DNA from: an uncultured Taibaiella sp.
GTDB lineage: Bacteria > Bacteroidota > Bacteroidia > Chitinophagales > Chitinophagaceae
Assembly: GCA_937870855.1 (NCBI GenBank)
Contig: CALMWT010000063.1
Coordinates: 1-62,082, forward strand
Length of the DNA: 62,082 bases
Reading direction: 5' to 3'
Below, piece after piece: positions 8,526 through 18,380 of the stretch; position 1 is the first letter of the stretch; the number at the start of each line of letters is the position of its first letter. The position numbers and the translations under genes were made by a program. The notes beneath the pieces were generated by a model. The model had not been told where the DNA came from, did no database searches, and saw only the letters and a list, made by a program, of their open reading frames with translations.

Positions 8526-10268
8526 TTATTTGTTCATTATAGCAAGGAATTCTTCGTTGCTCTTAGTGCCGCGCATTTGCTGTAGTAGGAATTGCATGGC
8601 TTCGTCTGTATTCATGTCGGCTATATGGTTGCGCATAATCCACATTTTGTTGAGTACATCTTTGTCGTGCAGCAGATCGTCGCGGCGGGTAGAAGATGAT
8701 ACGATGTCTATGGCGGGGAATACGCGTTTGTTGGCCAGGCGGCGGTCCAGTTGTAGCTCCATGTTTCCGGTTCCTTTAAATTCTTCGAAGATTACTTCGT
8801 CCATTTTGGAGCCGGTGTCTATGAGGGCTGTGGCGAGTATGGTGAGGGATCCTCCGTTTTCTATTTTGCGGGCTGCGCCAAAAAACTGTTTTGGTTTTTG
8901 CATGGCGTTTGCTTCTACACCGCCACTTAATACTTTGCCCGATGCGGGTGCTACAGTATTGTGTGCGCGGGCAAGGCGGGTTATAGAGTCGAGCAGTATC
9001 ACTACATCGTGTCCTACTTCTACAAGGCGTTTTGCTTTTTGCAGGGCTATGGTGGAAACTTTTACGTGCTTGTCGGCAGGTTCATCGAAGGTAGATGCGA
9101 TTACTTCTGCGTTTACGCTTCGTTGCATATCGGTTACTTCTTCGGGGCGCTCATCTACCAGCACTATCATCAGGTAGCACTCCGGGTGGTTAGATGCTAT
9201 GGCGTTTGCTACTTCCTTTAGTAGCATTGTTTTTCCGGTTTTTGGCTGGGCTACTATTAGTCCGCGTTGTCCTTTACCAATTGGGGTGAACAGGTCTATG
9301 ATTCTTACACTGTTGCTGCTGCCTGGGCGTGCGAGGTTTAGCTTTTCAAATGGGAAGAGTGGGGTAAGATAATCGAACGGTACACGGTCTCGAATTTCAT
9401 CGGGCAGGCGGCCGTTTATGGTTTCTACTTTTAGTAGTGCAAAGTATTTTTCTCCTTCTTTTGGTGGGCGCACGCTACCTTTTACTGTGTCGCCGGTTTT
9501 TAATCCGAAGAGTTTTATTTGAGATGGAGATACGTAAATATCATCGGGTGAACTTAGGTAGTTGTAGTCGGAGCTGCGTAGAAATCCGTATCCGTCGGGC
9601 ATCATTTCGAGTACACCTTCGCTCACTACTATTCCATCGAAGTCGAGGTTGAAGTTGCCGTAAGGGTTGTCTCTGCGGGGGCGGTTTTGCTGGTGTGGTG
9701 TGTGTTGTGGTTTTTCGGTGGGGGCTGCTTCGGGTAGTTGGTGTTCTGCCTCTTCTGTGGTAGGCATAGTGATGCCGGATTCTTCCTGGGGTGCAACGGT
9801 TGCAGTTACTTCTACTGTTTCTTTTGCAGGGGTTTCATCAATGTTGTTCATCAATTCGCTCCAGCCTGCTGGTACTGTAGTGTCAGTTGTGGCTTCTATC
9901 GGTGTGTTTTGTTGCTCGGGTCGCGGTTTTCTCGGGCGTTTTCTTTTGTTGTCGGCTTCCGTGTTTTCTTCAGGTGCGGAAGGTGCTGTATTTGCCTGTG
10001 GTTTTTTTCCTTCATCAGAAGAAGGCTCTTTTCCCTCGGTTTTCGGAGATTCGGTTTTCGGCTTGCGGGAGCGGCGTTTTTTATCTTCACCTGTAGCTTC
10101 GGGAGCTGCAGTTTTGCTACTGCTGTTATCAAGCGCTTGCTGATCGAGTATCTTGTAAATAAGAGACTGTTTATCGAGGCTTCGTGCGTTATTGATTTTT
10201 AGGTTTTCTGCTACGTCTATCAGCTCGGGAACGAGCATATCGTTTAACTGCAAAATGTCGTAAGGCAT
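8526..10268 (-). CDS. rho: Transcription termination factor Rho
   Basis: A 580-residue Rho, longer than the ~420 of E. coli because of a ~150-residue disordered insert. Domains in order: N-terminal Rho_N helical domain (residues 1-47), low-complexity K/E/P/T-rich insert (~50-205), cold-shock-type RNA-binding domain ([10 protein letters not shown] through [13 protein letters not shown]), and the RecA-like ATPase. The ATPase has Walker A QPKTGKT, Walker [15 protein letters not shown] and the R-loop region [17 protein letters not shown]. It unwinds and terminates transcripts as a hexamer. Inserts at this position are known in Bacteroidota Rho. A strong intrinsic terminator follows, and the 180-bp leader upstream could host autoregulation. 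Confidence 0.97.
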   Translation of the reverse strand: MPYDILQLNDMLVPELIDVAENLKINNARSLDKQSLIYKILDQQALDNSSSKTAAPEATGEDKKRRSRKPKTESPKTEGKEPSSDEGKKPQANTAPSAPEENTEADNKRKRPRKPRPEQQNTPIEATTDTTVPAGWSELMNNIDETPAKETVEVTATVAPQEESGITMPTTEEAEHQLPEAAPTEKPQHTPHQQNRPRRDNPYGNFNLDFDGIVVSEGVLEMMPDGYGFLRSSDYNYLSSPDDIYVSPSQIKLFGLKTGDTVKGSVRPPKEGEKYFALLKVETINGRLPDEIRDRVPFDYLTPLFPFEKLNLARPGSSNSVRIIDLFTPIGKGQRGLIVAQPKTGKTMLLKEVANAIASNHPECYLMIVLVDERPEEVTDMQRSVNAEVIASTFDEPADKHVKVSTIALQKAKRLVEVGHDVVILLDSITRLARAHNTVAPASGKVLSGGVEANAMQKPKQFFGAARKIENGGSLTILATALIDTGSKMDEVIFEEFKGTGNMELQLDRRLANKRVFPAIDIVSSSTRRDDLLHDKDVLNKMWIMRNHIADMNTDEAMQFLLQQMRGTKSNEEFLAIMNK

Positions 10269-10447
10269 GCTTATATTTTCTAAAAGAATTATTATCGGTC
10301 TTGTTGGTTGTTTCTTAAAACAGATTGAAAAATGGTATCAGTCAAAAGAAGTTGGGAAAATCAGAAAATCGAAAGGATGGAACAAGATTGCAAGTGCTCC
10401 TAATGGCAAGATTACAAATGTTTTTGCTAATAAACCAAAAATTATTT

Positions 10448-11437
10448 TCAGGGTATTGCATTGTTTTCATCGGTAAAACGCTTAGCCATTCGCCGGATGG
10501 TTGTTTGCAAACTGGCATATTGAAAGTGGGGTAAAAATTCTGAAAGTTTGCCGTTGTTATAGAAAGCTTTTTTTTGCGCGGTGCTTGCTGTTTCCTTAGT
10601 AATGGTAGCTGTTTCGCCAAACAGGTTTGACTTTATCATGCTCCATCTCCACACCAGGCTTGTCAACAATTTTCCCGCCTTGATATGAGGAGGTTTCTTA
10701 CCCAGTGCATTCGCCATTTCAGTAAACACTTCTTTGTAAGAGAAATTACCTGCGCTTAAAATAAAACGTTCATTTTGGATGTTACTTTCCATTAGCAGTG
10801 TCATAATGTTTACAACATCTTTCACATCTACCCATGCATTTATTCCCTCGGTGTAAAACGGAAATTCATTATTGACCACTTTCATTAACCTTGCAGATCC
10901 TTCGTTCCAATTGCCTTCTCCTAAAATTATGCCCGGGTTTACTATTACCACATTCAGTCCTTCACCCGCCGCGCGCCATATTTCAAGCTCTGCAAGATGC
11001 TTGCTTAGTCCGTAGCGCGAATTGTATTTGCTTTCTTCCCATTGCTCCTCTTCAGTAATTTCTTTGTTTCCTTCCTCGCTTCTTCCAAGCGCGGCAATAG
11101 AGCTAACAAAAACTAGTTTCTGAATGTTTTGCAGCAAGGCTTCATTTACAATGTTTGCTGTGCTTTCAAGATTGAAATGCAGCATTTTCTCTTTTTCGCG
11201 CGGATGAAAAGAAACCACGGCTGCGCAGTGATACACCTTTGCAATTCCCTGCATTGCTTCTTCTACATCATACACATCCAGAAGATCGCATTGCTGCCAG
11301 GAAATATGGGGTAATTGTTGAAGGCTTTCGCTGGGCTGATTCCGGTTATAAAGCGCACGAACTTTTTTTCCTTGTCGCGATAGTAGCTCAACAAGGTGCT
11401 GCCCTAAAAAACCGCTTGCGCCGGTAACGAGAATCAT
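10448..11437 (-). CDS. NAD-dependent epimerase/dehydratase (extended SDR)
   Basis: A 329-residue extended short-chain dehydrogenase. The N-terminal Rossmann motif GASGFLGQH (GxxGxxG) starts at residue 6, and the catalytic pair is visible as Y-G-L-S-K (YxxxK) around residue 142, with the preceding VFVSSIAALG strand carrying the Ser. It resembles dihydroflavonol reductase-like and sugar-nucleotide epimerases; the substrate is unknown. It lies 179 bp upstream of rho and 75 bp downstream of pheS on the same strand, with a terminator separating it from pheS. Confidence 0.88.
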   Translation of the reverse strand: MILVTGASGFLGQHLVELLSRQGKKVRALYNRNQPSESLQQLPHISWQQCDLLDVYDVEEAMQGIAKVYHCAAVVSFHPREKEKMLHFNLESTANIVNEALLQNIQKLVFVSSIAALGRSEEGNKEITEEEQWEESKYNSRYGLSKHLAELEIWRAAGEGLNVVIVNPGIILGEGNWNEGSARLMKVVNNEFPFYTEGINAWVDVKDVVNIMTLLMESNIQNERFILSAGNFSYKEVFTEMANALGKKPPHIKAGKLLTSLVWRWSMIKSNLFGETATITKETASTAQKKAFYNNGKLSEFLPHFQYASLQTTIRRMAKRFTDENNAIP

Positions 11438-11489
11438 TGAACTGCTAAACTAATTTGCAAAAATTAAAAGTCACTTGCAAAAATTAAAA

Positions 11490-11507
11490 GTCACTCTTTT
11501 GAGTGAC
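11490..11507 (-). terminator. Intrinsic terminator after pheS
   Basis: Perfect 7-bp stem GTCACTC/GAGTGAC with a 4-nt loop, starting 6 bp past the pheS stop. On the minus strand it is followed by TTTTAATTTTT. The AAAATTAAAAGTCACT segment is also repeated just downstream (11463-11475). Confidence 0.75.
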
Positions 11508-11512
11508 CGTGC

Positions 11513-12538
11513 TTATATACTTTGAAATTGCCTTAAGAATCGGACATCGTTTTGTGAATACAATCTTAGGTCGTTTACCTGATATTTGATTTGCGTAATA
11601 CGCTCTACACCCATGCCAAATGCAAAGCCTGTGTATTGCTCAGGATCAATATTGAAGTTGCGGAGCATGTTTGGATGCACCATTCCGCAGCCTAAAATTT
11701 CTACCCAGCCTGTATGTTTGCAAAGACTACAACCATTGCCACCGCACACTGTGCAGGATATGTCCATTTCGGCGCTTGGTTCGGTAAAGGGAAAATAAGA
11801 AGGGCGGAAGCGTACCCGTGTGTCTTCTCCAAACATTTCGGTTACGAAATAATAGAGTGTTTGTTTCAAATCTGCAAAAGACACATTTTTGTCAATGTAC
11901 AAGCCTTCACACTGATGAAAAAAACAGTGAGCGCGCGCAGAGATTGTTTCGTTGCGATAGACGCGCCCAGGGCAAAGAACCCGCACGGGCGGAGTTGTAC
12001 TTTCCATTACTCTTGCCTGCACCGATGAGGTGTGTGTGCGCAATACCCAATCAGGATTTTGAGCAACATAAAAAGTATCCTGCATGTCGCGGGCAGGATG
12101 ATGTTCCGGCATGTTCAGCGAAGTGAAGTTGTGCCAATCGTCTTCAATTTCAGGTCCGGTAGCAACGGTAAAACCTATTTTTTCAAAAATCGAAACGATC
12201 TTATTTTCAGTGGAGCGCAAAGGATGTCTTGTGCCCAAAGGAACCGGAGTTCCGGGTAAGGTCATATCAACAGCGTGATCCTTCTTTTTTTCAGACGATG
12301 AAAGGTGTTTATACGCTTCATATTTCGCCTCTGCAAGTTGTTTGAATGCATTCAGCACTTGCCCCGCTTGTTTTTTTTGCTCGACGGGCACATTTTTCAT
12401 CTCCCCCAAAATTTGCTTTACAATGCCTTTTGTGCCCAGAAATTTGATACGGTAATTTTCAAGTTCCCTGGCATCAGAAGGTTGAAAAGATTGAATCTCT
12501 TCTTCATAAAGCCTTATTTGCTGCTGTAATTCCTGCAT
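11513..12538 (-). CDS. pheS: Phenylalanine--tRNA ligase alpha subunit
   Basis: A 341-residue class II aminoacyl-tRNA synthetase subunit; normal length. It has the N-terminal coiled-coil arm (residues ~1-90), motif 2 VYRNETISARAHCFFHQCEG, and motif 3 GFAFGMGVERI near the C-terminus. A four-cysteine cluster (CTVCGGNGCSLC) lies in the loop before the VEILGCGMVHP core, likely a zinc knuckle. It charges tRNA-Phe together with PheT, which is not in this window. The start MQELQQQIRLYEEE fits the family. A candidate promoter lies immediately upstream, suggesting a very short leader. Confidence 0.97.
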   Translation of the reverse strand: MQELQQQIRLYEEEIQSFQPSDARELENYRIKFLGTKGIVKQILGEMKNVPVEQKKQAGQVLNAFKQLAEAKYEAYKHLSSSEKKKDHAVDMTLPGTPVPLGTRHPLRSTENKIVSIFEKIGFTVATGPEIEDDWHNFTSLNMPEHHPARDMQDTFYVAQNPDWVLRTHTSSVQARVMESTTPPVRVLCPGRVYRNETISARAHCFFHQCEGLYIDKNVSFADLKQTLYYFVTEMFGEDTRVRFRPSYFPFTEPSAEMDISCTVCGGNGCSLCKHTGWVEILGCGMVHPNMLRNFNIDPEQYTGFAFGMGVERITQIKYQVNDLRLYSQNDVRFLRQFQSI

Positions 12539-12544
12539 GAAAGC

Positions 12545-12552
12545 AAAGATAG
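12545..12552 (-). promoter_or_regulatory. Candidate -7 box for pheS
   Basis: Minus-strand TATCTTTG fits the TAnnTTTG consensus of Bacteroidota. It ends 6 bp before the pheS ATG, so the mRNA would be leaderless or nearly so. No clear TTTG -33 box is seen, so this is tentative. Confidence 0.4.
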
Positions 12553-12703
12553 TTTTAGTGATTGAATTCGTTGAACAGCCTTGTTTACAAAAAAATTGAT
12601 GCTGAACTAAACGAAAGCAAAATTTAACACGTCTTATAATTATTGCAAATAGCGTAATCTATTTGTACTTTCATTTTTTGATCCCCATTACAAACAAAAG
12701 CCT

Positions 12704-15700
12704 ATGAAGATCTTTCTACGATCGGCAATACTTATTTTATTAAGTTTTTACGCTAACAAATCATCCGGGCAGTTGCCTGTGGCTGATTTTACCGCTACGC
12801 CAATTACAGGTTGTGCGCCGCTTATTGTTCAATTTACCAGTACGTCAACAGGCAATCCTACTTCTTACCAATGGAATTTAGGCAACGGCGTAAATACCGT
12901 TCAGCAAAATCCATCTACGGCTTATACTATTCCAGGTACTTATCCTGTTACCCTAACAGTGACGAACTCAAATGGTAGCAATACCAAAACGGTAACCAGC
13001 TACATCACTGTTATTCCAAATCCTACCGTTGCATTTTCCGCACTTGATTCCAGCGATTGTCCTCCATTTTCTGCCCAGTTTTCCAACCTTACAAATTTGA
13101 ACGCTCCAGGTGCAGGCACATATAGTTGGAGTTTTGGAGATGGAAACGTTTCGTCTGCTACGAATCCGCCTAACACCTACACAACTCCTGGTCAATATAC
13201 CGTGACCCTTGTTGCAACCAATAGTGCAGGCTGTGCTTCGAGCGTTGCGCTTCCGTCGTTCATTACGGTATATACACCGCCTGTTGCCAACTTTACAGGA
13301 ACGCCCACCAGTTATTGCGGAACGCCGGCTACTATCAGTTTTTCTGCAAATTCTATTGGAACGGGTCCGTACACCTACAACTGGGATTTTGGAGATGGAG
13401 GTACAGGTGTCGGTGCAAACCCCGCGCATGTTTATACCAATTCCGGAATTTTTTCTGTTACGGTAATCGCTACCGATGTGAATGGTTGTAAAGACACGGT
13501 TGTTAAACCTAATTACATCAGTGTGGGTTCGATTGTCGCAGGTTTTAATACTACACCTACCCCGGGCTGCGTCAATGCACCTATTCAGTTCAACAACACT
13601 TCCAACGGAGGAACAAGCTACTATTGGAATTTTGGAGATGGCAATACATCCACTGCTGCAAGTCCAACCCATACCTACACTACTGCCGGTGTTTATACTG
13701 TGAAACTGGCAATTTACGATGGTCCTTGTGGCGACTCAATGACGCAGCAAATAACAGTTAATCCAGCGCCCAATGTGAACTTTTCTTTTTCTCCAAACCA
13801 ACCTTGTCCTGCACCGACCTTAATTCAATTCAATAATTTCACGAGTGGTGCCTCCTCTTTTGCCTGGAATTTTGGCGATGGGGGAACATCTTCACAAACA
13901 AGTCCGTCACATACTTACACGAGCAACAATTTTTTCCTGGTTTCGCTCACGGCTACTAACAATTTTGGATGTAGCAGCACAGCCTACGACACAGTGAAAG
14001 TTTATTCTTTGGATGTTTATATCACTCCGGCTACACCTTTGGGTTGCGTGCCGCTTTCGGTAAATTTTGGACATATCATTTATTGGGTGCAGCCGATTAC
14101 TGGTACCTGGATGATATACCCATACAGTGTTACAAATTACTCCTGGTTGTTTGGCGACGGAGGTTCTTCTACAGTTTCAAACCCTTCTCATACTTATACC
14201 AACCCGAACAATAATTTTACTGCATCACTTACTATTACTACAAGTAATGGCTGCACGGCGGCAGGAATTAGGAATGTGGGGGTAGGCTCAAAACCCACTG
14301 CTTCGTTTATTGATTATCCAGATACGGTATGTGTGAAAACGGACATCCATTTCATCAACACTACTACAGATACTACTAACCCCACAGTATATACCTGGTA
14401 CATGGGTGATACTAAAACACAGTTTACAAGACATGCAAAATATGCTTACCAAAATTCCGGTTATTACGATGTTGCACTTGTAGCTGACAATTATGGCTGC
14501 AAGGATACTTTCAAAGTAGATACTGCCGCAGTAGTAATGGCACCCACTGCGCGATGGATAGAGTCTTACAGTTGCGATACTCCTCTTTCTGTAAAGTTTT
14601 ACGACACACTAAGTGTAGAGCCTACTTCCCATATTTGGTATTTTGGAGACGGCACAAGCGACACGAGCACCAATCCTACGCATGTTTATCCGGCATTAGG
14701 GCAATACAACGTAATGCTTGTAACCTTCAATAGTAATTATGGGTGTTCCGATACGCTCATAAAATCTATAGAGTTGGTGAATCCTGTGCTAAGCTTTTCC
14801 ACGCCAGACACTGCAATATGTCGCGGCGATTCCATTTTGTTTACTCCTGTCTATTCGCACACTCCATCCGTTTATCGTTGGTACATTAATGGCGTAGCTC
14901 CTACATGGCCTTTCTCACCGTTTTCTAATCCTAATCCTTCTACAGCAGCGTGGGGACATAGGTTTAATACAAAGGGAATATTTGACATTTCTGTTTCAAC
15001 AACTGATATACATGGATGTAAAGATTCAGTAGGTCGAAACGATTATGTTTTAGTGGCAAAGCCGCAGACATTATTTTCCGCTTCACCCACTATTGGTTGT
15101 GTTCCGCTAACCGTGTTATTTAAAGATACCAGTACAAATGTGCCGGGCGCTTTTTCTGTAAGCCGTAACTGGAGTTTTGGCAATGGAACAGCTATCACCC
15201 CCAGCGATACCATCACGAGACTTTACCCTATTGCAGGTATGTACAATGTGCAGCTAATAGTAACCGACAATGTGGGATGCAAGGATACGTTGATGAAGCC
15301 TGCTTACGTGGAGGTGCGTAAACCATTAGCAGGTTTTGTAGTGGATGATAGTGCAGCGTGTATAGGTCAGGTGCTAACGTTTACCAATAATTCTACCGGT
15401 GTTACGTTTTCTTCTTTTTGGGATTTTGGCGATGGTACAACTTCCACTGGCGTTTCTCCCACAAAAACTTATACCACTCCGGGTATATATACGGTAAAGC
15501 TGATCATCACTGATGCTTCGGGTTGTCAGGATAGTCTCATTAAGTTGTCTTACATCAGCATTACCAAACCAACGGCTGCTTTTACAATGAGCGATACACA
15601 AGCGGTGTGTCCACCTTTAACGGTGGTGTTTTCTAATCTATCTGCAAATGGAATTAATTATACCTGGGATTTTGGTAATGCCGGCGGTTCTTCTTTGCAA

Positions 15701-17290
15701 AATCCTTCCACCATTTATTCCAACCCTAATCTTTATCAGATTAGTCTGGTAGTTACCGATGCGCAAGGATGTACCGATACTGCTTACGATCAGGTGAATG
15801 TGCTGGGGTATGCCGGTGGCTTGAGTTATACGCCCTTATATGGTTGTGTACCCTTAGAAGTAACATTTACCTCCAATATTTTTGGAGTGCCCACAATGAT
15901 CTGGGATTTTAATGATGGCGTAACGATGCCCGTTGGTACGAATACATCTGTCAAGCATACCTACATTACTCCTGGCGCTTACTTGCCTAAATTGATTTTG
16001 AGCGATAATGCAGGATGTATCAATTCAAGCAATGGAATAGATGTAATTGAGGTAGATGATGTAATTGCAGGTTTTGTAACTACTCCTGCGTGCGTCAATG
16101 CGCCTGTAACATTTACGGACACTTCGTTTGTATATTTCAGACCGGTTACTAATTGGTATTGGAATTTTAATGGACAACAAACAAGCACGACAAAAACACC
16201 CTCGTACTCATTTACTTCTCCCGGCACTTATACTGTTACCCTGGGTGCTACCAACACGCATGGCTGTACAGATTCAGTTACCAAAACTATTGAAGTATTT
16301 ACACCACCCGTTGTTTCGGCCGAGTTTGATACAACTATATGTTCAGGCGATCCTACCCAATTGTCGGCAACAGGGGCACAAACTTATGTCTGGACTCCTG
16401 CAAGTAGTCTTAGTTGCAACAATTGTCAAAGTCCGGTAGCCACTCCTAATGTCACCACCAAGTACATAGTAGCGGGAACTGATATTAACGGCTGTGTAAA
16501 CAAGGATAGTGTTTTGATAACCGTGCGATATTTTACCACCAGTGAAGTAGCACCCGGAGGTGCAATATGCGAAGACAGCTCCTTCCAATTATTGGCATTT
16601 GGCGCAGAACGATATGAATGGACTCCTGCGGAAACCCTAAACGAAGATGATATTCCCAACCCTATTGCTTCACCCACCACAACTACCACCTACATGGTAA
16701 GAGCCTGGGAAGCAAGTTGCCTTGCAGATACCAATTATGTAAAAGTGACTGTTTATCCAAAACCTGATGTTGACGCAGGTCCCGACGATACCACTTTTGC
16801 AGGGAAAGAAATAGTGCTGATGGCATCGAGCAACAGTTTCGTATCCTTTTTATGGTCGCCGGGCAACACGCTCAATTGCACTGCATGTTCCGCCCCCATT
16901 GCTATTCCACGAGCCACTACCAACTACAAAGTGATAGCCACAAGTGAAAAAGGGTGTAGAAATACAGACTCCATGACCGTCTTCATTTTCTGCTATAGCG
17001 ATCAGGTATTTGTTCCCAACACGTTTACTCCAAATAACGATGGTCAAAACGACATCTTTTATCCTCGCGGTGTAGGCATGAAGCAAATCACTTCCTTCCG
17101 TATTTATAACCGTTGGGGCGAAGTAGTGTTTGAAAGAAGAGGTTTTCTTTTGAACGATGCGTCGGCAGGATGGGATGGAACTTATAAAGGACAACAATTA
17201 AATTCCGACATATTCATTTACAGCATTGATGGTATTTGCGATAGTGGCGAACCAATGAGCTGGAAAGGTGACGTAACCCTTATTCGCTAA
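12704..17290 (+). CDS. Giant PKD-repeat protein with T9SS type B (CHU_C) sorting domain
   Basis: A 1,528-residue secreted protein. After a signal peptide (residues ~1-23, ending SSGQ) come about 14 PKD-like beta-sandwich repeats, each with a W-x-FGDG-type turn (for example SFGDG, DFGDG, NFGDG, YFGDG). Then come two or three cysteine-containing repeats of the SLSCNNCQSPVATP type, and a C-terminal gliding-motility-associated CHU_C domain (FVPNTFTPNNDGQNDIFYPR ... WGEVVFE ... GWDG ... WKGDVTLIR). The C-terminal domain is a known T9SS type B signal, so the protein is predicted to reach the cell surface. A PorP/SprF gene starts 13 bp downstream. It is similar along its whole length to the gene at 18381. 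Adhesion or motility is likely but not shown. Confidence 0.93.
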   Translation: MKIFLRSAILILLSFYANKSSGQLPVADFTATPITGCAPLIVQFTSTSTGNPTSYQWNLGNGVNTVQQNPSTAYTIPGTYPVTLTVTNSNGSNTKTVTSYITVIPNPTVAFSALDSSDCPPFSAQFSNLTNLNAPGAGTYSWSFGDGNVSSATNPPNTYTTPGQYTVTLVATNSAGCASSVALPSFITVYTPPVANFTGTPTSYCGTPATISFSANSIGTGPYTYNWDFGDGGTGVGANPAHVYTNSGIFSVTVIATDVNGCKDTVVKPNYISVGSIVAGFNTTPTPGCVNAPIQFNNTSNGGTSYYWNFGDGNTSTAASPTHTYTTAGVYTVKLAIYDGPCGDSMTQQITVNPAPNVNFSFSPNQPCPAPTLIQFNNFTSGASSFAWNFGDGGTSSQTSPSHTYTSNNFFLVSLTATNNFGCSSTAYDTVKVYSLDVYITPATPLGCVPLSVNFGHIIYWVQPITGTWMIYPYSVTNYSWLFGDGGSSTVSNPSHTYTNPNNNFTASLTITTSNGCTAAGIRNVGVGSKPTASFIDYPDTVCVKTDIHFINTTTDTTNPTVYTWYMGDTKTQFTRHAKYAYQNSGYYDVALVADNYGCKDTFKVDTAAVVMAPTARWIESYSCDTPLSVKFYDTLSVEPTSHIWYFGDGTSDTSTNPTHVYPALGQYNVMLVTFNSNYGCSDTLIKSIELVNPVLSFSTPDTAICRGDSILFTPVYSHTPSVYRWYINGVAPTWPFSPFSNPNPSTAAWGHRFNTKGIFDISVSTTDIHGCKDSVGRNDYVLVAKPQTLFSASPTIGCVPLTVLFKDTSTNVPGAFSVSRNWSFGNGTAITPSDTITRLYPIAGMYNVQLIVTDNVGCKDTLMKPAYVEVRKPLAGFVVDDSAACIGQVLTFTNNSTGVTFSSFWDFGDGTTSTGVSPTKTYTTPGIYTVKLIITDASGCQDSLIKLSYISITKPTAAFTMSDTQAVCPPLTVVFSNLSANGINYTWDFGNAGGSSLQNPSTIYSNPNLYQISLVVTDAQGCTDTAYDQVNVLGYAGGLSYTPLYGCVPLEVTFTSNIFGVPTMIWDFNDGVTMPVGTNTSVKHTYITPGAYLPKLILSDNAGCINSSNGIDVIEVDDVIAGFVTTPACVNAPVTFTDTSFVYFRPVTNWYWNFNGQQTSTTKTPSYSFTSPGTYTVTLGATNTHGCTDSVTKTIEVFTPPVVSAEFDTTICSGDPTQLSATGAQTYVWTPASSLSCNNCQSPVATPNVTTKYIVAGTDINGCVNKDSVLITVRYFTTSEVAPGGAICEDSSFQLLAFGAERYEWTPAETLNEDDIPNPIASPTTTTTYMVRAWEASCLADTNYVKVTVYPKPDVDAGPDDTTFAGKEIVLMASSNSFVSFLWSPGNTLNCTACSAPIAIPRATTNYKVIATSEKGCRNTDSMTVFIFCYSDQVFVPNTFTPNNDGQNDIFYPRGVGMKQITSFRIYNRWGEVVFERRGFLLNDASAGWDGTYKGQQLNSDIFIYSIDGICDSGEPMSWKGDVTLIR

Positions 17291-17303
17291 AAAAGCTACA
17301 ATT

Positions 17304-18347
17304 ATGAAAAAGAACAAACTCCTTATAACTGCAATTGCCCTAAGTTTTTGCACCTTCAAAGCAACCGCACAAGACATTCATTTCTCTCAATTTTATGAGA
17401 GTACGATTCTTAGAAATCCCGCACTCACCGGCATATTTACCGACGACTACAAGGTGAGTGTGCAATACCGCAATCAATGGAGCAGCATCAGCAAACCTTT
17501 TGTTACAGGCCAGTTGTCTTTTGAAACAAAGATTCCTGTGAATGATGAAAGCAAAGATTTTTTTAGCGCAGGTATTCTTGCATTTTACGACAAAGCTGGG
17601 AGCATTGACATGAAAACACTTTCGGTATATCCTTCGGTGAGTTTCAACAAAAGTTTTGGCAACCAAAATAATTCTTTGCTGTCGGTAGGCTTTACGGGCG
17701 GTTATCTTCAGCGCAGCTTTGATCCTTCTAAAATGACCGTAGATAATCAATATCAAAACGGGGCGTATGACCCTAACAGCGCTACAAATGAAAACATCAC
17801 TTCAGCAAAAGTAAATTACTGGGATGTAGGCGCGGGGGTAGCGTTTAGTAGCGGAGCAGGTGAATACAGCGAGATATCTTATTTCGTTGGTGTATCGGGC
17901 TATCACTTTTCAAAACCGCGAACAAGTTTTTACAACAATGAACTGATAAGACTGGAGATGCGCTGGAATGGTACGGCAGGTCTTACTTATCGTCTTAATG
18001 AGAATTGGGGTTTTATGCTTCAGGGAAATTATACAACGCAAGGAAAATATCAGGAAATAATAGCGGGTGGATTGCTAAACTGGAAGAAGCCAACGGAAAG
18101 ACAAAGCGAACCACTTTTCATTTTTTATCTGGGTGCTTTCTATCGTGTGGGCGATGCTTTGATCCCTGTGGTGAAGATGGACTACATGCGATATTCGTTT
18201 GGCTTCAGTTACGATCTGAATGTATCAGGGTTAAAAGCAGCAACAAATATGCGGGGTGGCTATGAGCTATCGGTGGTAAAAACGGGTTTATTCAGCGATC
18301 CGAAATGGGAAAGAAGCAGAACACTTTGTCCGAATTTTCAGTGGTAA
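17304..18347 (+). CDS. PorP/SprF family type IX secretion membrane protein
   Basis: A 347-residue outer-membrane beta-barrel protein. It has a signal peptide (residues 1-22, ending ATAQ) followed by the family hallmark DIHFSQFYESTILRNPALTG, then alternating amphipathic strands ending in FSYDLNVSGLK and a typical aromatic C-terminal strand. Family members such as SprF are needed for surface delivery of a partner CHU_C protein encoded next to them. Here the gene is sandwiched between two such proteins with gaps of 13 and 33 bp and no terminator, so one PorP may serve both. Confidence 0.95.
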   Translation: MKKNKLLITAIALSFCTFKATAQDIHFSQFYESTILRNPALTGIFTDDYKVSVQYRNQWSSISKPFVTGQLSFETKIPVNDESKDFFSAGILAFYDKAGSIDMKTLSVYPSVSFNKSFGNQNNSLLSVGFTGGYLQRSFDPSKMTVDNQYQNGAYDPNSATNENITSAKVNYWDVGAGVAFSSGAGEYSEISYFVGVSGYHFSKPRTSFYNNELIRLEMRWNGTAGLTYRLNENWGFMLQGNYTTQGKYQEIIAGGLLNWKKPTERQSEPLFIFYLGAFYRVGDALIPVVKMDYMRYSFGFSYDLNVSGLKAATNMRGGYELSVVKTGLFSDPKWERSRTLCPNFQW

Positions 18348-18380
18348 TAAATATCAGTTTACCTCTTTTAAAAAAAGTTT

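Noticed and set aside
9667..10202. Open frames opposite the rho insert
   Set aside because: They are shadows of the repetitive K/E/P-rich insert; their Cys/Phe/Gly-rich composition has no family resemblance and no promoter.
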